Assembly: GCF_003236175.1 (NCBI RefSeq)
Contig: NZ_QKTW01000009.1
Coordinates: 218,128-282,127, forward strand
DNA length: 64,000 bases
Direction of reading: 5' to 3'
DNA from: Taibaiella soli
GTDB taxonomy: Bacteria; Bacteroidota; Bacteroidia; Chitinophagales; Chitinophagaceae
The stretch's first letter is position 1; each line of letters starts with the position of its first letter. Positions 43,491-53,202 of this stretch are shown here, one piece after another. Position numbers and translations under genes: made by a program. The notes beneath the pieces were generated by a model that worked only from the letters and a program-made list of their open reading frames with translations, was not told where the DNA came from and did no database searches.

Positions 43491-43952
43491 CTTCGGTTCT
43501 TTTATTTAATCTATGTACATCAATTAGACTGCCAGAGTTGCGCAATACCTAAAAAGCCAGTGTTAAACTCTTTTAAAAATTGGGTTACCACCTGAAACGC
43601 TCCGGTATGGCCTGAGTTGCGTCGCACATTTCAGCGACAGAATAACCACCACCTATGTTGAAAAAATAATTGGGTTTTACTGAGGAAGGCCATATTGCTG
43701 TATTCCGGGAATTTTATAGTTAGATCTGTACGCGTTTTGTGCATGTTTCATATATTTACAATACATATGTATATTCTGTATTTTTTATTACAGTGGAGAA
43801 ATAAATAACAGAACAGGCTGATAATGTATAGATAAGGCTATTCGGACGGATAGTTTTTCTCGGAAATGAGGCTTTGATGCGATAGAATGACCAATTGCCG
43901 TAAAGGCAAATAAATGTCGTAAAGGAAATAAATCATTTTGTCAATTGATGGT
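43491..43952. other. 462-bp divergent region with palindrome and direct repeats
   Basis: It lies between the small lipoprotein and the XRE regulator. It has a perfect 12-bp palindrome ATACATATGTAT (43761-43772) and a GTCGC/GCGAC hairpin near 43620. The direct repeat at 43900-43933 is listed separately. No ORF is supported. Confidence 0.5.
43900..43933 (+). promoter_or_regulatory. Tandem operator-like repeat upstream of the XRE gene
   Basis: GTAAAGGCAAATAAAT (43900-43915) is repeated as GTAAAGGAAATAAAT (43919-43933), a period of 19 bases, ending 19 bases before the regulator's ATG. The first copy is also the loop and right arm of the 5-bp hairpin TTGCC-GTAAA-GGCAA (43895-43909). The position suits autoregulation. 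Confidence 0.5.
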
Positions 43953-44369
43953 ATGAAAGCAGTACCAGAAATGCACATTGGAAAAAAGGTAAAACGCATT
44001 CGGGCGTTTCGCGGTTTAACGCAGCAGGATCTCGCAAATGCCATCGGGAAGACACGTTCGCTCATCTCTCATTTGGAACGGACAGGCGAGGTTAGTAAAT
44101 ATACCCTGAAAGAAATTGCAGACGTTCTTCAGATTTCCGTTGAGCTGCTCGAAGACGAGCCAGAGGTCGGTTTGACAAATGTAAACGAAGCGCCGACACC
44201 ATATGGGAATGTTACTGAGGCTGAAAAGATGATCGTACAATTGCAAAAAGAAATTATTCATCTGCGTGAGAACATGGCAAGACAATGGCAGCTGATCTTT
44301 GAACTCTCCAAACGCTTCGTCGATAAAGTGGACAATGACGATAAAGAGGGTGACCCGCAGAAGGCATAA
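43953..44369 (+). CDS. XRE-family transcriptional regulator
   Basis: 138 aa from the ATG at 43953. The N-terminal 65 residues are a Cro/CI-type helix-turn-helix: KVKRIRAFRGLTQQDLANAIGKTRSLISHLERTGEVSKYTLKEIADVL, with the recognition helix in KTRSLISHLER. A proline/acidic linker is followed by a leucine-rich helix (AEKMIVQLQKEIIHLRENMARQW) that probably dimerises the protein. Targets are unknown; direct repeats just upstream suggest autoregulation. Confidence 0.85.
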   Translation: MKAVPEMHIGKKVKRIRAFRGLTQQDLANAIGKTRSLISHLERTGEVSKYTLKEIADVLQISVELLEDEPEVGLTNVNEAPTPYGNVTEAEKMIVQLQKEIIHLRENMARQWQLIFELSKRFVDKVDNDDKEGDPQKA

Positions 44370-44371
44370 AA

Positions 44372-44399
44372 AAAGAACACCGCAGCTGCGATGTTCTTT
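44372..44399. terminator. Terminator between the XRE and T9SS protein genes
   Basis: 8-bp stem AAAGAACA/TGTTCTTT (44372-44379 with 44392-44399) enclosing a second palindrome CGCAGCTGCG. It serves both convergent genes. Confidence 0.8.
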
Positions 44400-44427
44400 C
44401 CCAATTAATCCCGGAATAGAATTTCCC

Positions 44428-47400
44428 CTATCTTATAACTACAATTTTTCTCGTTACGAAGCCTTTGTCTGTTTGTATCAGGAATGTATAGATGCCGGCA
44501 GCAAGACTAGATAATTTCACCAATTCTTTTTTACTGTTCAGCTGCTGCTGTGCTACAACCATACCAACGTTGTTGATCACCGATAACGTTTGTAACTGGG
44601 CTGTACTGCTGTTTTCGATTGTTACCACATTGTTGGCAGGGTTTGGATAGATGTTCAAATCCTTCTCCGCAATAACGTTAGATACGCCCAAACCAGAGAT
44701 GGTCAGTGTCTTTGTCAGTGTATCACTGCCGCAGTCATTGGTTGCAATCAGCTGTACGGTATAAGTACCGTTGGCGGTATACGTGTGCGTAGGCGAAGCT
44801 GTAGTAGCGCTCGTATTATCGCCGAAGGTCCATGCGTAAGAAGTTGCATTCTGTACGTTGGCGGTAAAGCTGATGGCAGGTGATGAACCGCTTGTATTAA
44901 TAGCAGTGATAGTTGGTAAAGGATCTACCGTTATTGTGATGGTATCTGAAACGGCGCAACCTTGCGCACTGGCTGTTACATAGTAAATGCCTGTTGCATT
45001 GACAAGTAAAGTATCGCCTGTAGAGTTGTTGTTCCAATGATAAGTAGCACCGGGGGCATTTGCGAACAACGTCATAATGTTGCCTTGACAGAAGCTGGTG
45101 TCGTTGCCGAGATGGATCGCCGAGAGATTACAAGAAGTAATCAATAAGCTGTCCACGAAAATTTCGTTGTCGGCCGGATCGTTGATAGCTCCTTCTGTAG
45201 CGTAGATGCCGATTTTCACCACGCCGGTATAACCCGTAAGCGGCACTGTAAAGCGTGCGCCGCCAGTTGTGTTATTAACCGGCGTATTAGCAGCGGTAAA
45301 CAATTTCACAATGTTAGCTTTGCTCCAGGTAGCACCGTTATTGGTAGAAACGACAATTGCCACGCTGTCATCGCTACCGAGTTGTGCGGGAATAATATCT
45401 GCATATTCGACGACACCGAAGTTGAACGATATAACAGCATTACCGCCGGAACCTAAATCAATAGACGGAGATATCAGCCAGTCATTGGTTCCGGTACTGT
45501 ACAGATTAATATCAACCGCCGGATTATTGACGCTGACGTCATTGAGATAATAACTCGGGTACCATGCGGTGTAATTACCCGAGAGTGTTGTACCCGTTCC
45601 CAGATAACCTTGCGCTTCTGTCCAGCAGCCAGGTAAATAGTTGTCGAATGTTTGTATGTAAGGCAACGTTGCGGCGGTAGGGCAGTTCATAGTAAAATAG
45701 TAAGGCCCGGCCCAGGAGCTGGTATCGCCGCTGCCGCAAATAGCACGTACATAGTAGTAATAACTGGCTCCCGGAGAGAGGTTGCTAAGTGTCGCCGTTG
45801 TACTGGATGCGTATTGCATGACGGGCGTACCGACAAAAAATCCGTTTGTTCCGTATGCTATCTGCCATTGAGCGGGTGTGCCGGTTTGTGTCCAGCCGAG
45901 TGTAGCGCTGGAGCCCGTTACAGCAGATGTTGCCGTCAGTGTATTTGGCGCAACGCAAGTTGGTACGCGTACGGTCAAACTATCCATGCCTATGTCCGTA
46001 CCTCCATAATCACTGACTCCTTTAAAACGGATAATAGCATTGGCGGATGTACTGGTAGTTGCGAACAGCGCGTATGTCCAATCTACAGCAGCTTTCAGCG
46101 TACCGAGATTAGTCCACGAACTGCCACCGTTGGTAGATAATGAAACAACAAGCGAATCATCGCCATCCTGATTGATGTAATAGAATGAAATTTCTTTAGT
46201 GCCAGCCGGACTTAAATTAATATACAAATCCATGGTGCCGCTATCTAAAGCCGGCGTATTGAAGCTGTGGAATCTAGCTGAGTGCGCACCGTATTTCGAA
46301 GCCGGAGTGTAGTCGCCAGCGGTGCTGCTCCAGTTTGCAGAAGATCCTTGATCATCTCTGCGCCAGGAATTATCTCCAGTTCCCGGACTCACAATCCACG
46401 AATTGCCAGGCAGCTGATTAGTATAACAACTGGTGGTCCAGCTTTCAAACGATTGGTAGTAGGGCAGCGTAGCGACCGTTGGTGGTGCGCTTTGTGCTAC
46501 GGTTACAGTGTTGGAATTGACGCTGGCGCCGCCGTTTGTACAGGTAACTTTTAACCGGTAATCAGTCGCGGCGGTTTGATTAGTCACCGTATAGTTCGCA
46601 GTATTGGCGCCTGTGATATCGGTGAATGTACCGGCACCTGTTGGTGAACTTTGCCATTGGAAGACAATTCCCGGAGTTGCAGTTGCACCAGCCGTACTTA
46701 ATGTAAATGGTGAACCGATACAGGCTGTTGCGGTATTGGCAGATGCCGTTCCGGCAGCAGGAGTACCATTGCAGGCCGGTGGAGGGTTCCAGGTATAAGT
46801 AAGCCCGGATACCGGAATGCTACTGCTGCTCAGACTTATGGTGCTGTTGTTTGAACCTCCTGCAGTTGAGAGTGCCCAGGTGCTGGTCCGGTTGTTGTAA
46901 TCGCTGGAGGATGCACCGCGCAGCCCGACCTGAGCTGTCCGTGTACTGGAATTGGAGATGAATGAACTGCCATATACTACTGAAACAGTTTGATTGGCTG
47001 TATTACCGCCTCCTTCACTCAGTTGTATCTGAAAGTTCAATCCTACATTATTCGGAGCTGTGCTGGAATTAGCATAGATGCCCATGTTTTTGAACTGGAT
47101 AATGAAAGTGCGGTTGGGTGATGTACCGGTTGTGGCAGTACGTATTTCACCAGATGTGAAACTGAAGAAATCACCAGTGCCGGATGATGTGGCCGCTGCA
47201 GACATAGTAATGGTATTCGCGGTAAACGATGAGATTGTCGCGCCCGCAGGAACATCATTACCTTGTATTTTTGCACCGGCTACACAACTAGTGGTGTTAC
47301 TCACATTGGTAATGGTAGCCGATCCGTTGGTAAAAGTACCGGTAGCACCAGACGGTCCCATCAGGTCTACTCCTAATGCAGCAATGATACCGCTGAAATC

Positions 47401-47766
47401 CGGATCGGATCCGCTGATCGGCGTGGAACCTAAGAATGTGCCGGAGCCAAAAGCAATCCATCCGTTAGTGCAGATGGTCGCTTGTGTGTAAGTGCCACCG
47501 TTAAAATAGAATGAGAACGGCAAAGTAATCGGATGATAAATAAAATCGTCCATTGCAGCAGAATCATCTCCGCCCGGATAAGGTTCGGAATTTGAAACGA
47601 CAACGGTGCCGCCAGTAATCGGTGTGTAGGTACCGCTGCTTTGTGAAAACGAATAATTGGAGACCAGTTGCCCGGTCGATTGCAGGGCAAGCAGAAACAG
47701 AGACGCAAATAATGCAGTCGCTTTAAGGATTCTGCCACCAGATAAAGAGAATAGAACCTTTTTCAT
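44428..47766 (-). CDS. Large secreted multidomain protein with PKD and T9SS type A domain
   Basis: 1112 aa. A signal peptide ends near QSTGQ. An N-terminal beta-rich domain with ATICTNGWIAFGSGT (about 95-330) is followed by an Ig-like segment (PACNGTPAAGTASANTATAC onward), a MAM/jellyroll-like region with LPYYQSFESWTTSCYTNQLP, a fibronectin type III repeat (NTLTATSAVTGSSATLGWTQ), another cleaved-adhesin-like region (LPYIQTFDNYLPGCWTEAQ) and a PKD domain (SYAWTFGDNTSATTASPTHT). The last 75 residues (LNIYPNPANNVVTIEN to RKIVVIR) are the T9SS signal. It is probably a cell-surface adhesin; no enzyme domain is visible. Confidence 0.85.
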   Translation of the reverse strand: MKKVLFSLSGGRILKATALFASLFLLALQSTGQLVSNYSFSQSSGTYTPITGGTVVVSNSEPYPGGDDSAAMDDFIYHPITLPFSFYFNGGTYTQATICTNGWIAFGSGTFLGSTPISGSDPDFSGIIAALGVDLMGPSGATGTFTNGSATITNVSNTTSCVAGAKIQGNDVPAGATISSFTANTITMSAAATSSGTGDFFSFTSGEIRTATTGTSPNRTFIIQFKNMGIYANSSTAPNNVGLNFQIQLSEGGGNTANQTVSVVYGSSFISNSSTRTAQVGLRGASSSDYNNRTSTWALSTAGGSNNSTISLSSSSIPVSGLTYTWNPPPACNGTPAAGTASANTATACIGSPFTLSTAGATATPGIVFQWQSSPTGAGTFTDITGANTANYTVTNQTAATDYRLKVTCTNGGASVNSNTVTVAQSAPPTVATLPYYQSFESWTTSCYTNQLPGNSWIVSPGTGDNSWRRDDQGSSANWSSTAGDYTPASKYGAHSARFHSFNTPALDSGTMDLYINLSPAGTKEISFYYINQDGDDSLVVSLSTNGGSSWTNLGTLKAAVDWTYALFATTSTSANAIIRFKGVSDYGGTDIGMDSLTVRVPTCVAPNTLTATSAVTGSSATLGWTQTGTPAQWQIAYGTNGFFVGTPVMQYASSTTATLSNLSPGASYYYYVRAICGSGDTSSWAGPYYFTMNCPTAATLPYIQTFDNYLPGCWTEAQGYLGTGTTLSGNYTAWYPSYYLNDVSVNNPAVDINLYSTGTNDWLISPSIDLGSGGNAVISFNFGVVEYADIIPAQLGSDDSVAIVVSTNNGATWSKANIVKLFTAANTPVNNTTGGARFTVPLTGYTGVVKIGIYATEGAINDPADNEIFVDSLLITSCNLSAIHLGNDTSFCQGNIMTLFANAPGATYHWNNNSTGDTLLVNATGIYYVTASAQGCAVSDTITITVDPLPTITAINTSGSSPAISFTANVQNATSYAWTFGDNTSATTASPTHTYTANGTYTVQLIATNDCGSDTLTKTLTISGLGVSNVIAEKDLNIYPNPANNVVTIENSSTAQLQTLSVINNVGMVVAQQQLNSKKELVKLSSLAAGIYTFLIQTDKGFVTRKIVVIR

Positions 47767-48173
47767 AGGAGCAAATTTGATAGATGCCTACTCTGTTCCG
47801 GATTTTCGGCGTCCTCCCGGCTTACTTTTTTGAGGGTTTTCAGCCATATGCCCTCTGTAGAGAAGTGTGTAGGTGAGCGTGTCGAGATGGAAAACGGCTA
47901 GCGCAAAGATTTGTCTGTTTCAGGTCAAAAAGAGAAAAAGGGGATCTATTGGTTTTCCGGGATTAAGTCTATAAATATATTTAATATGTCTATTTGTAGC
48001 AAAAAATAATTAGGTAAAAATTATGATGGGTGGCAAAAGGCTAAAGTTCAAAGCATAAGCTGCGAACGTGCAAACCGGTTTTCGCCGAAATGCCTCTTTG
48101 CCTCTAGGAAAATCTGCGCACAAAAAAAGCGTTCACCGAAGATGAACGCTTTTGATTTTTGATTTTTCAATTT
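47767..48173. other. 407-bp intergenic region
   Basis: A promoter-like CAAATTTG (47772-47779; the box is its own reverse complement) lies just before the T9SS gene start. The middle holds an AAAGTTCAAAGC-type word like the one near 36092, and a terminator lies at 48125-48153. Nothing else is visible. Confidence 0.45.
48125..48153 (-). terminator. Terminator after the NTF2-like gene
   Basis: Perfect 11-bp stem (48125-48135 with 48143-48153), 7-nt loop, with an A run on the side that becomes T-rich on the minus strand. Confidence 0.85.
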
Positions 48174-48536
48174 TTATCCGTGATAAACTCTCGATGCTAC
48201 AATCATCCCTTCTTTGATCTCCAAAACTTCGCCGACCAGCATATCCGGTTCGTTTGCAACCTGACGAGTATATTCCATAAAGACGCGCTCATTGTTCGCC
48301 GTCAGCGAGGTGACTACGTAATGCAGTGTTGGAAGGCGATCAAATGAATCCTGCCACCAGGCGCGTAATGCAGCTTTGCCTTTTACCAGGCCGTTTGTTT
48401 CCGGTTGACGGATTTTCAACTTCGGACTATAATGCACCGCTTCGTCATGGTATAAAGACAAAAGATTTTCGAGGTTATGCTCGTTGAACGCAGCAAACCA
48501 TGCATGCGCAATTTTTTCTAAAGCTTCAGGTTGCAT
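48174..48536 (-). CDS. SnoaL/NTF2-like family protein
   Basis: 120-aa single-domain protein with the NTF2-like cone fold pattern: ALEKIAHAWFAAFNEHNLENLLSLYHDEAVHYSP at the start, VKGKAALRAWWQDSFDRLP in the middle, then three beta strands ending LEIKEGMIVASRVYHG. Members act as small isomerases, hydrolases or binding proteins; no specific substrate can be named. It lies 22 bases after the hydrolase gene on the same strand, so the two are probably co-transcribed. Confidence 0.85.
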   Translation of the reverse strand: MQPEALEKIAHAWFAAFNEHNLENLLSLYHDEAVHYSPKLKIRQPETNGLVKGKAALRAWWQDSFDRLPTLHYVVTSLTANNERVFMEYTRQVANEPDMLVGEVLEIKEGMIVASRVYHG

Positions 48537-48558
48537 TTAGTTATTCTTTTAAGGGAAA

Positions 48559-50340
48559 TTATTTTACGTTTTTATCCAGCCACTCCGTCATCGTCTGTAG
48601 TGCAATCGGAGCAAAGGTTTCTTCAATTACACGATATTCCTCAACGGAGCAAGTGTTGCAGGTTTGGAACAAATGATTCAAACCTGCAAGTTCGCGTACT
48701 TCATAGTTTTTGGTTTTACTTTTTGCTAATGAAGCACGAATGCCATCAAGATTTGGCTGTGAAACTACCTGAATGTCTTTCTCTCCGTTTAATGCCAGTA
48801 CTTTGCAGGAAAGCTTTTCGAGATACACAGTTGGATTAATCGACAGGAAATAGTGAAACCAGGGGTCATTATACATCTGTAGAAACAGATCGGTAGATTC
48901 CGTCACGGCTTCCGGTCCGCGCATATCCAGTCCGTCCAGGATTCCGGGTTCTGCTTTTAGTTGCCACTGTTTTACTGCCTCTGTAATTTTTTGCCTTGCA
49001 GTGGCACTGTCTTTGCTGGCATTGATCGCCATTACTGCACCGTAATAAAGAAAACCATATTGGTCCGCCAGTACTTCAGTTAAACCTTTTTTCTTCATTA
49101 CTGCCACGTTTTGCAGTTCCATTCCTTTGGTTGTCGGAATACCCACTCCCGCCAGCATTACGATGAAATCGACATCTTTCCTTTCGCTCGCTACTATTGG
49201 TGCAATGATTCCACCTTCACTGTGTCCTATCAGTCCCATTTTTTTGTCATTCACCTCTTTGCGCGATTTGAGATAATCGAGGTGCGCATTTACATCTTTG
49301 GCAAAATCTGCAGTAGTTGCACCATGATAAATACCCGTTGTTTTACCAGTGCCGCGATCATCTACACGCAGCACTACATAACCGTGTTTGGTGAGTTGAT
49401 CTGCTATTACGGCAAAAGGTTTGTGACCGAATACTTCTTCATCGCGGTTTTCCGGTCCGGAGCCAGTAATCAGAACTGCCGCAGGGAAAGGACCTTTACC
49501 GTTTGGAATAGTAATGGTTCCTGCATAAGTAATGGAGTGGTCCTTATTGGTAAATGTTACATCTTCCGATTGGTAATTGAATGGTGGTTTCGGTGTTTGC
49601 GGACGTTTCAGTTCGAGGGGAGTAGCCGTTCTTTTTAATGGTACAGAGTAAGTGCTGCCTGCCTGGTGCCATTCGCCGTCAATACTATCTGCGGATATCA
49701 GTACGCCGGTATATTGAATGCCAAGATTACTCATGTCTATGAGCAGACTGTCTTTATCTACAATCACCTCTTTTACCTGAAGCCCCATTGCACCCTGATC
49801 CGGACTATCCACTGTACCTTTTATCTTGCCGTTTTCTTCAACGAAATGAAATGTCAATGGCAAACGCTTGCCGAGGTTAATGTTGCCTTGCCAATGACCG
49901 ATCAGTTTTTTTTGTGCAGTCAAATCATCAGACGTCAGATGTTTTACCGGAGCGTCTGAAACTTTCGATGATGGTGCGGCATCGTCCATTTTTTTAAATG
50001 GTATTGCCATGCTTCTGCCTGCCTGGTGCCATTGGCCGGCAATACTATCATTGGATGCGAGCAAGCCGGTATATTGAATGTGGATATCACTCATGTCTAC
50101 CAGTATGCTGTCTTTATTGCGTTTTATCTCTTTTATTGGAAGTCCTGTAGAGCCCTGGTCCGGACTGTCCATTGTGCCGGTAATGGTGCCATTCGCTTCT
50201 GTAAAATGAAAGATCAGACGAAGCGGTCTTGCGTCTGAGCCGACATTGGCCTGCCAGGTGCCGGTAAGTTTTTTCTGCGCATATAAGTGACTGCCTGCGC
50301 CAAGCAGCAATAGCGTAAATAGAAATGAAAGATGTTTCAT
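48559..50340 (-). CDS. Secreted alpha/beta hydrolase with duplicated N-terminal domain
   Basis: 593 aa from the ATG at 50340, with a signal peptide MKHLSFLFTLLLLGAGSHLYA. Two copies of a roughly 95-residue domain follow (KKLTGTWQ to AIPFKK and KKLIGHWQ to SVPLKR), sharing SPDQG, IQYTG and GWHQAG-like blocks. The C-terminal 320 residues are an alpha/beta hydrolase with nucleophile elbow GHSEGG, oxyanion region GSGPENRDE and terminal His in ELAGLNHLFQ. This fits a family of exported esterases or peptidases. A promoter box sits 7 bases before the start. The 27-residue extension upstream lacks signal character and overlaps that promoter. Confidence 0.88.
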   Translation of the reverse strand: MKHLSFLFTLLLLGAGSHLYAQKKLTGTWQANVGSDARPLRLIFHFTEANGTITGTMDSPDQGSTGLPIKEIKRNKDSILVDMSDIHIQYTGLLASNDSIAGQWHQAGRSMAIPFKKMDDAAPSSKVSDAPVKHLTSDDLTAQKKLIGHWQGNINLGKRLPLTFHFVEENGKIKGTVDSPDQGAMGLQVKEVIVDKDSLLIDMSNLGIQYTGVLISADSIDGEWHQAGSTYSVPLKRTATPLELKRPQTPKPPFNYQSEDVTFTNKDHSITYAGTITIPNGKGPFPAAVLITGSGPENRDEEVFGHKPFAVIADQLTKHGYVVLRVDDRGTGKTTGIYHGATTADFAKDVNAHLDYLKSRKEVNDKKMGLIGHSEGGIIAPIVASERKDVDFIVMLAGVGIPTTKGMELQNVAVMKKKGLTEVLADQYGFLYYGAVMAINASKDSATARQKITEAVKQWQLKAEPGILDGLDMRGPEAVTESTDLFLQMYNDPWFHYFLSINPTVYLEKLSCKVLALNGEKDIQVVSQPNLDGIRASLAKSKTKNYEVRELAGLNHLFQTCNTCSVEEYRVIEETFAPIALQTMTEWLDKNVK

Positions 50341-50346
50341 GAGGGG

Positions 50347-50354
50347 CAAAAGTA
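50347..50354 (-). promoter_or_regulatory. -7 promoter box of the alpha/beta hydrolase gene
   Basis: TACTTTTG on the minus strand matches TAnnTTTG and lies 6 bases before the ATG at 50340. It decides against the longer upstream start. Confidence 0.55.
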
Positions 50355-50520
50355 ATAGATGGAAACTGATAGTTGCTGTTAAAATGTTGGTGAATTGTGA
50401 GGGGCTAATGGTGAGTGTCAAAGCTCAAACGTAAGACGTCAAATCTCTCGTGCAGCGTCATTGCCGAGGCACAAAGCAATTTGCACAAGAAAAAAGCGAC
50501 ACCGTATAGGTATAAAACAA

Positions 50521-50550
50521 AATAGTTCCCGCGGAGCTGCGGGAACTATT
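50521..50550 (-). terminator. Terminator after fbp
   Basis: Perfect 12-bp stem (50521-50532 with 50539-50550) and a 6-nt loop, about 30 bases beyond the fbp stop. The T run is weak on the minus strand. Confidence 0.75.
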
Positions 50551-50580
50551 TCAAAGATATTTGGAAACTTAGTTTGTAAA

Positions 50581-51606
50581 CTAAGCTACTGTTTCACTAG
50601 CTGCAACGTAAGAAAGTGCTTTGGTCACCAGGTTTTTAGAACCGATGAAGATTGGTTCGCGTTGGTGCAGTTCGGTAGGCTGAACATCCAGAATGTCGAC
50701 ATGGCCAGTGCTGGCCAGACCACCCGCAGCTTCCATCAGGAACGCCATTGGGTTACATTCGTATTGCAGACGGAGTTTACCGTTTTTATTGCTTTTATCA
50801 GCAGGGTACATGAAAATACCACCTTTGATGAGTGTGCGGTGCATATCAGCCACCATTGAACCGATATAACGGTGAGAATAAGGACGGCCTTCTTCTTTGT
50901 TGCTTTCCATGCAATGATTCAGGAAAGATTTCATACCGTCATCATATTTCTCCGTATTGCCCTGGTTAATAGAGTAGATCTTACCTACTTCCGGACATTT
51001 CATATTTGGATGAGACAGACAGAATTCACCGATAGATGGTTCCAGCGTGAAGCCGTTTACACCCAGTTTAGTAGCATAAACCATCATTGTGCTTGAACCG
51101 TAGATAACATAACCAGCGGCCATCAGACGATTACCCGGTTGCAGAAAATCTTCTTTCGTACATGGTTTGCCCAGTTCGCTTACACGGCGGTAGATAGCGA
51201 AAATGGTGCCGATCGGTGCGTTTACATCGATGTTTGAAGAACCGTCAAGCGGATCAAACAGTACTACGTATTTAGAATTGAAAGAGAAAGTATCTTCAAA
51301 GCAAACATGATCGTCGTTTTCTTCAGATGCGATACCGGCACATTCCGAGCTGTTTTTCAGTACGTTAATGAGTGTTTCATTAGCGTAAATATCCAGTTTC
51401 ATTTGTTCCTCGCCTTGCACGTTTGTAGCGCCGTGTTTGCCGAGAATATCTACCAGACCAGCTTTGTTTACCTGTTTGTTGATCATTTTAGATGCCAGGC
51501 TTATATCGCGAAGCAGGGCGGAAAGTTCTCCCGTTGCCTGAGGAAAGCGGCGTGTTTCCTGGATGGTAAATTCATCCAGTGTTATCAGTTTACGTTGTGG
51601 ATTCAT
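50581..51606 (-). CDS. fbp: Fructose-1,6-bisphosphatase class I
   Basis: Gluconeogenic enzyme removing the 1-phosphate of fructose 1,6-bisphosphate with divalent metals. 341 aa. Metal-binding motifs are clear: the Glu pair in ECAGIASEENDD and LFDPLDGSSNIDVN. The substrate-binding block is PYSHRYIGSMVADMHRTL, followed by GGIFMYPAD and a C-terminal LRLQYECNPMAFLMEAAGG. Standing alone, it has its own promoter and terminator. Confidence 0.97.
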   Translation of the reverse strand: MNPQRKLITLDEFTIQETRRFPQATGELSALLRDISLASKMINKQVNKAGLVDILGKHGATNVQGEEQMKLDIYANETLINVLKNSSECAGIASEENDDHVCFEDTFSFNSKYVVLFDPLDGSSNIDVNAPIGTIFAIYRRVSELGKPCTKEDFLQPGNRLMAAGYVIYGSSTMMVYATKLGVNGFTLEPSIGEFCLSHPNMKCPEVGKIYSINQGNTEKYDDGMKSFLNHCMESNKEEGRPYSHRYIGSMVADMHRTLIKGGIFMYPADKSNKNGKLRLQYECNPMAFLMEAAGGLASTGHVDILDVQPTELHQREPIFIGSKNLVTKALSYVAASETVA

Positions 51607-51634
51607 TTATTGAATTTTTCCTGAAATATTAATG

Positions 51635-51642
51635 CAAAAGTA
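51635..51642 (-). promoter_or_regulatory. -7 promoter box of fbp
   Basis: TACTTTTG on the minus strand, 28 bases before the fbp ATG, matches the TAnnTTTG consensus. Confidence 0.5.
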
Positions 51643-51773
51643 ATAAAGATGCCCGTAAATTGAGGCTTCAATACCTAAATGCTTCATTTGCAAGTTGGTC
51701 GCTTTTATGTTAACGGCCCATGAAATTTTTTACATCGTTTTGGTTTTAATTTTTGACAGCTTACTTTTCCTAA

Positions 51774-52715
51774 ATGGTTCAGTTTTATAAAAATATCAAT
51801 CGGCAAACGCTGGAAATAGAGCAGCCACAAGGTGCTAACTGGATTAATGTGACGCCGCCGTTCCAGCAATCGGAAATTGATAATTTATCTGAATCACTCT
51901 CGATACCACGTGATTTTCTTACCGATACACTTGATATTGAGGAACGTGCACGTTACGAAGTGGAAGACGGCGTCAAGCTGGTGATTTTGAAAACCCCGGT
52001 GGAAAATAAATCACTCAATGAAAGTGACGCCTATTATATTACCATTCCGATTGCGATTATTGTAACCGAGCATAATCAGGTGATTACGGTGAATTCGTTT
52101 GAGAATGTAGCCATTCGCCGCTTCCTGACCACGTTTGCAAAACGTCACCCGGAACGCCCGAATATGATGGTGTTAAAAATCTTTGAAAAAGTGGTGATGG
52201 ATTTTATGGAAGTGCTGAAAGAAATCAATCACCGCCGCAACATTCTGGAACAAAAATTATACGATGCCAACCGGAATGAGGAGTTACTTTACCTGATGCG
52301 TGTACAAAAGAGCCTGGTGTATTTCATCACTGCCTTGCGTTCCGACGAATTACTGCTGATGAAAATGGAGCGGACCAACTTTCTAAATTTTGATGAAGAA
52401 GAGCGGGAGTTTCTTGCCGATCTGATTGTAGAATTTTCACAGGCCCTTGAGATGGCCGATACGTATACCAACATCCTTAGTTCTACGATGGATGCATTCG
52501 CCAGCATCATCAACAACAACATGAATATTGTGATGAAACGTCTGACGGCTATCACGATTATCTTGTCGGTACCGGCTCTGGTGGCTGCTTTCTTTGGTAT
52601 GAATGTGCATTTTCCGACAGAAAATACAATCGTTGGTTTTTACGCAGCCATTATCATATCGATCATCATTTCTGTAATCATGAGTTTGTATTTCAATAAA
52701 AAGCGCTGGTTCTAA
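51774..52715 (+). CDS. corA: CorA-family magnesium/divalent-cation transporter
   Basis: Pentameric inner-membrane channel for Mg2+ and similar ions. 313 aa: an N-terminal cytoplasmic alpha/beta domain, a long stalk helix, and two C-terminal membrane segments (LTAITIILSVPALVAAFFG and FYAAIIISIIISVIMSLYF). The signature GMN is at the end of the first (FFGMNVHFP), and the C-terminus is basic (NKKRWF). Its stop overlaps the Nudix start by one base. Confidence 0.94.
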   Translation: MVQFYKNINRQTLEIEQPQGANWINVTPPFQQSEIDNLSESLSIPRDFLTDTLDIEERARYEVEDGVKLVILKTPVENKSLNESDAYYITIPIAIIVTEHNQVITVNSFENVAIRRFLTTFAKRHPERPNMMVLKIFEKVVMDFMEVLKEINHRRNILEQKLYDANRNEELLYLMRVQKSLVYFITALRSDELLLMKMERTNFLNFDEEEREFLADLIVEFSQALEMADTYTNILSSTMDAFASIINNNMNIVMKRLTAITIILSVPALVAAFFGMNVHFPTENTIVGFYAAIIISIIISVIMSLYFNKKRWF

Positions 52716-53131
52716 TGACAGAGAAAAATTTTAATGTGCGGGTTTACGGTCTCTGGTTACAAGACGGACAAGTGCTGGCTTGCGATGAATATCTCAAAAC
52801 AATGAGGGTGGTCAAGTTTCCCGGTGGTGGCCTTGAGATGGGCGAGGGAACCCTCGATTGCATTAAACGGGAATGGATGGAGGAGCTGGGATTGGAGATA
52901 GAAGTGCTGAGCCATTTTTATACGACTGATTTTTATCAGAAATCAGCTGTCGATCCGTCACAGATCATCAGTATTTACTATCTGGTTCGTCCGCATGTTC
53001 CTACAGGTTATGTTTTTCCTAAAAATGAGGTGGAAACCTTTCTGTGGCTACCGGTTGACGACGCACTTCCCGGAAAAATCACGTTGCCGATTGATATCAA
53101 AGTGGCAAAAATGCTTGCCGGGCTCGAATAA
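52715..53131 (+). CDS. Nudix hydrolase
   Basis: 138-aa hydrolase of nucleoside diphosphate derivatives. The Nudix box GGGLEMGEGTLDCIKREWME ELG is complete, including the REWMEE metal ligands. Substrate specificity cannot be inferred. Its ATG overlaps the corA stop (TAATG), so the two are translationally coupled. Confidence 0.93.
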   Translation: MTEKNFNVRVYGLWLQDGQVLACDEYLKTMRVVKFPGGGLEMGEGTLDCIKREWMEELGLEIEVLSHFYTTDFYQKSAVDPSQIISIYYLVRPHVPTGYVFPKNEVETFLWLPVDDALPGKITLPIDIKVAKMLAGLE

Positions 53132-53202
53132 ATATCTGTAATTATTTTCTTTAATTATCAGCATATAGGCAGAGGCCCACATATGTTGCGGTTTCTCCTT
53201 GT

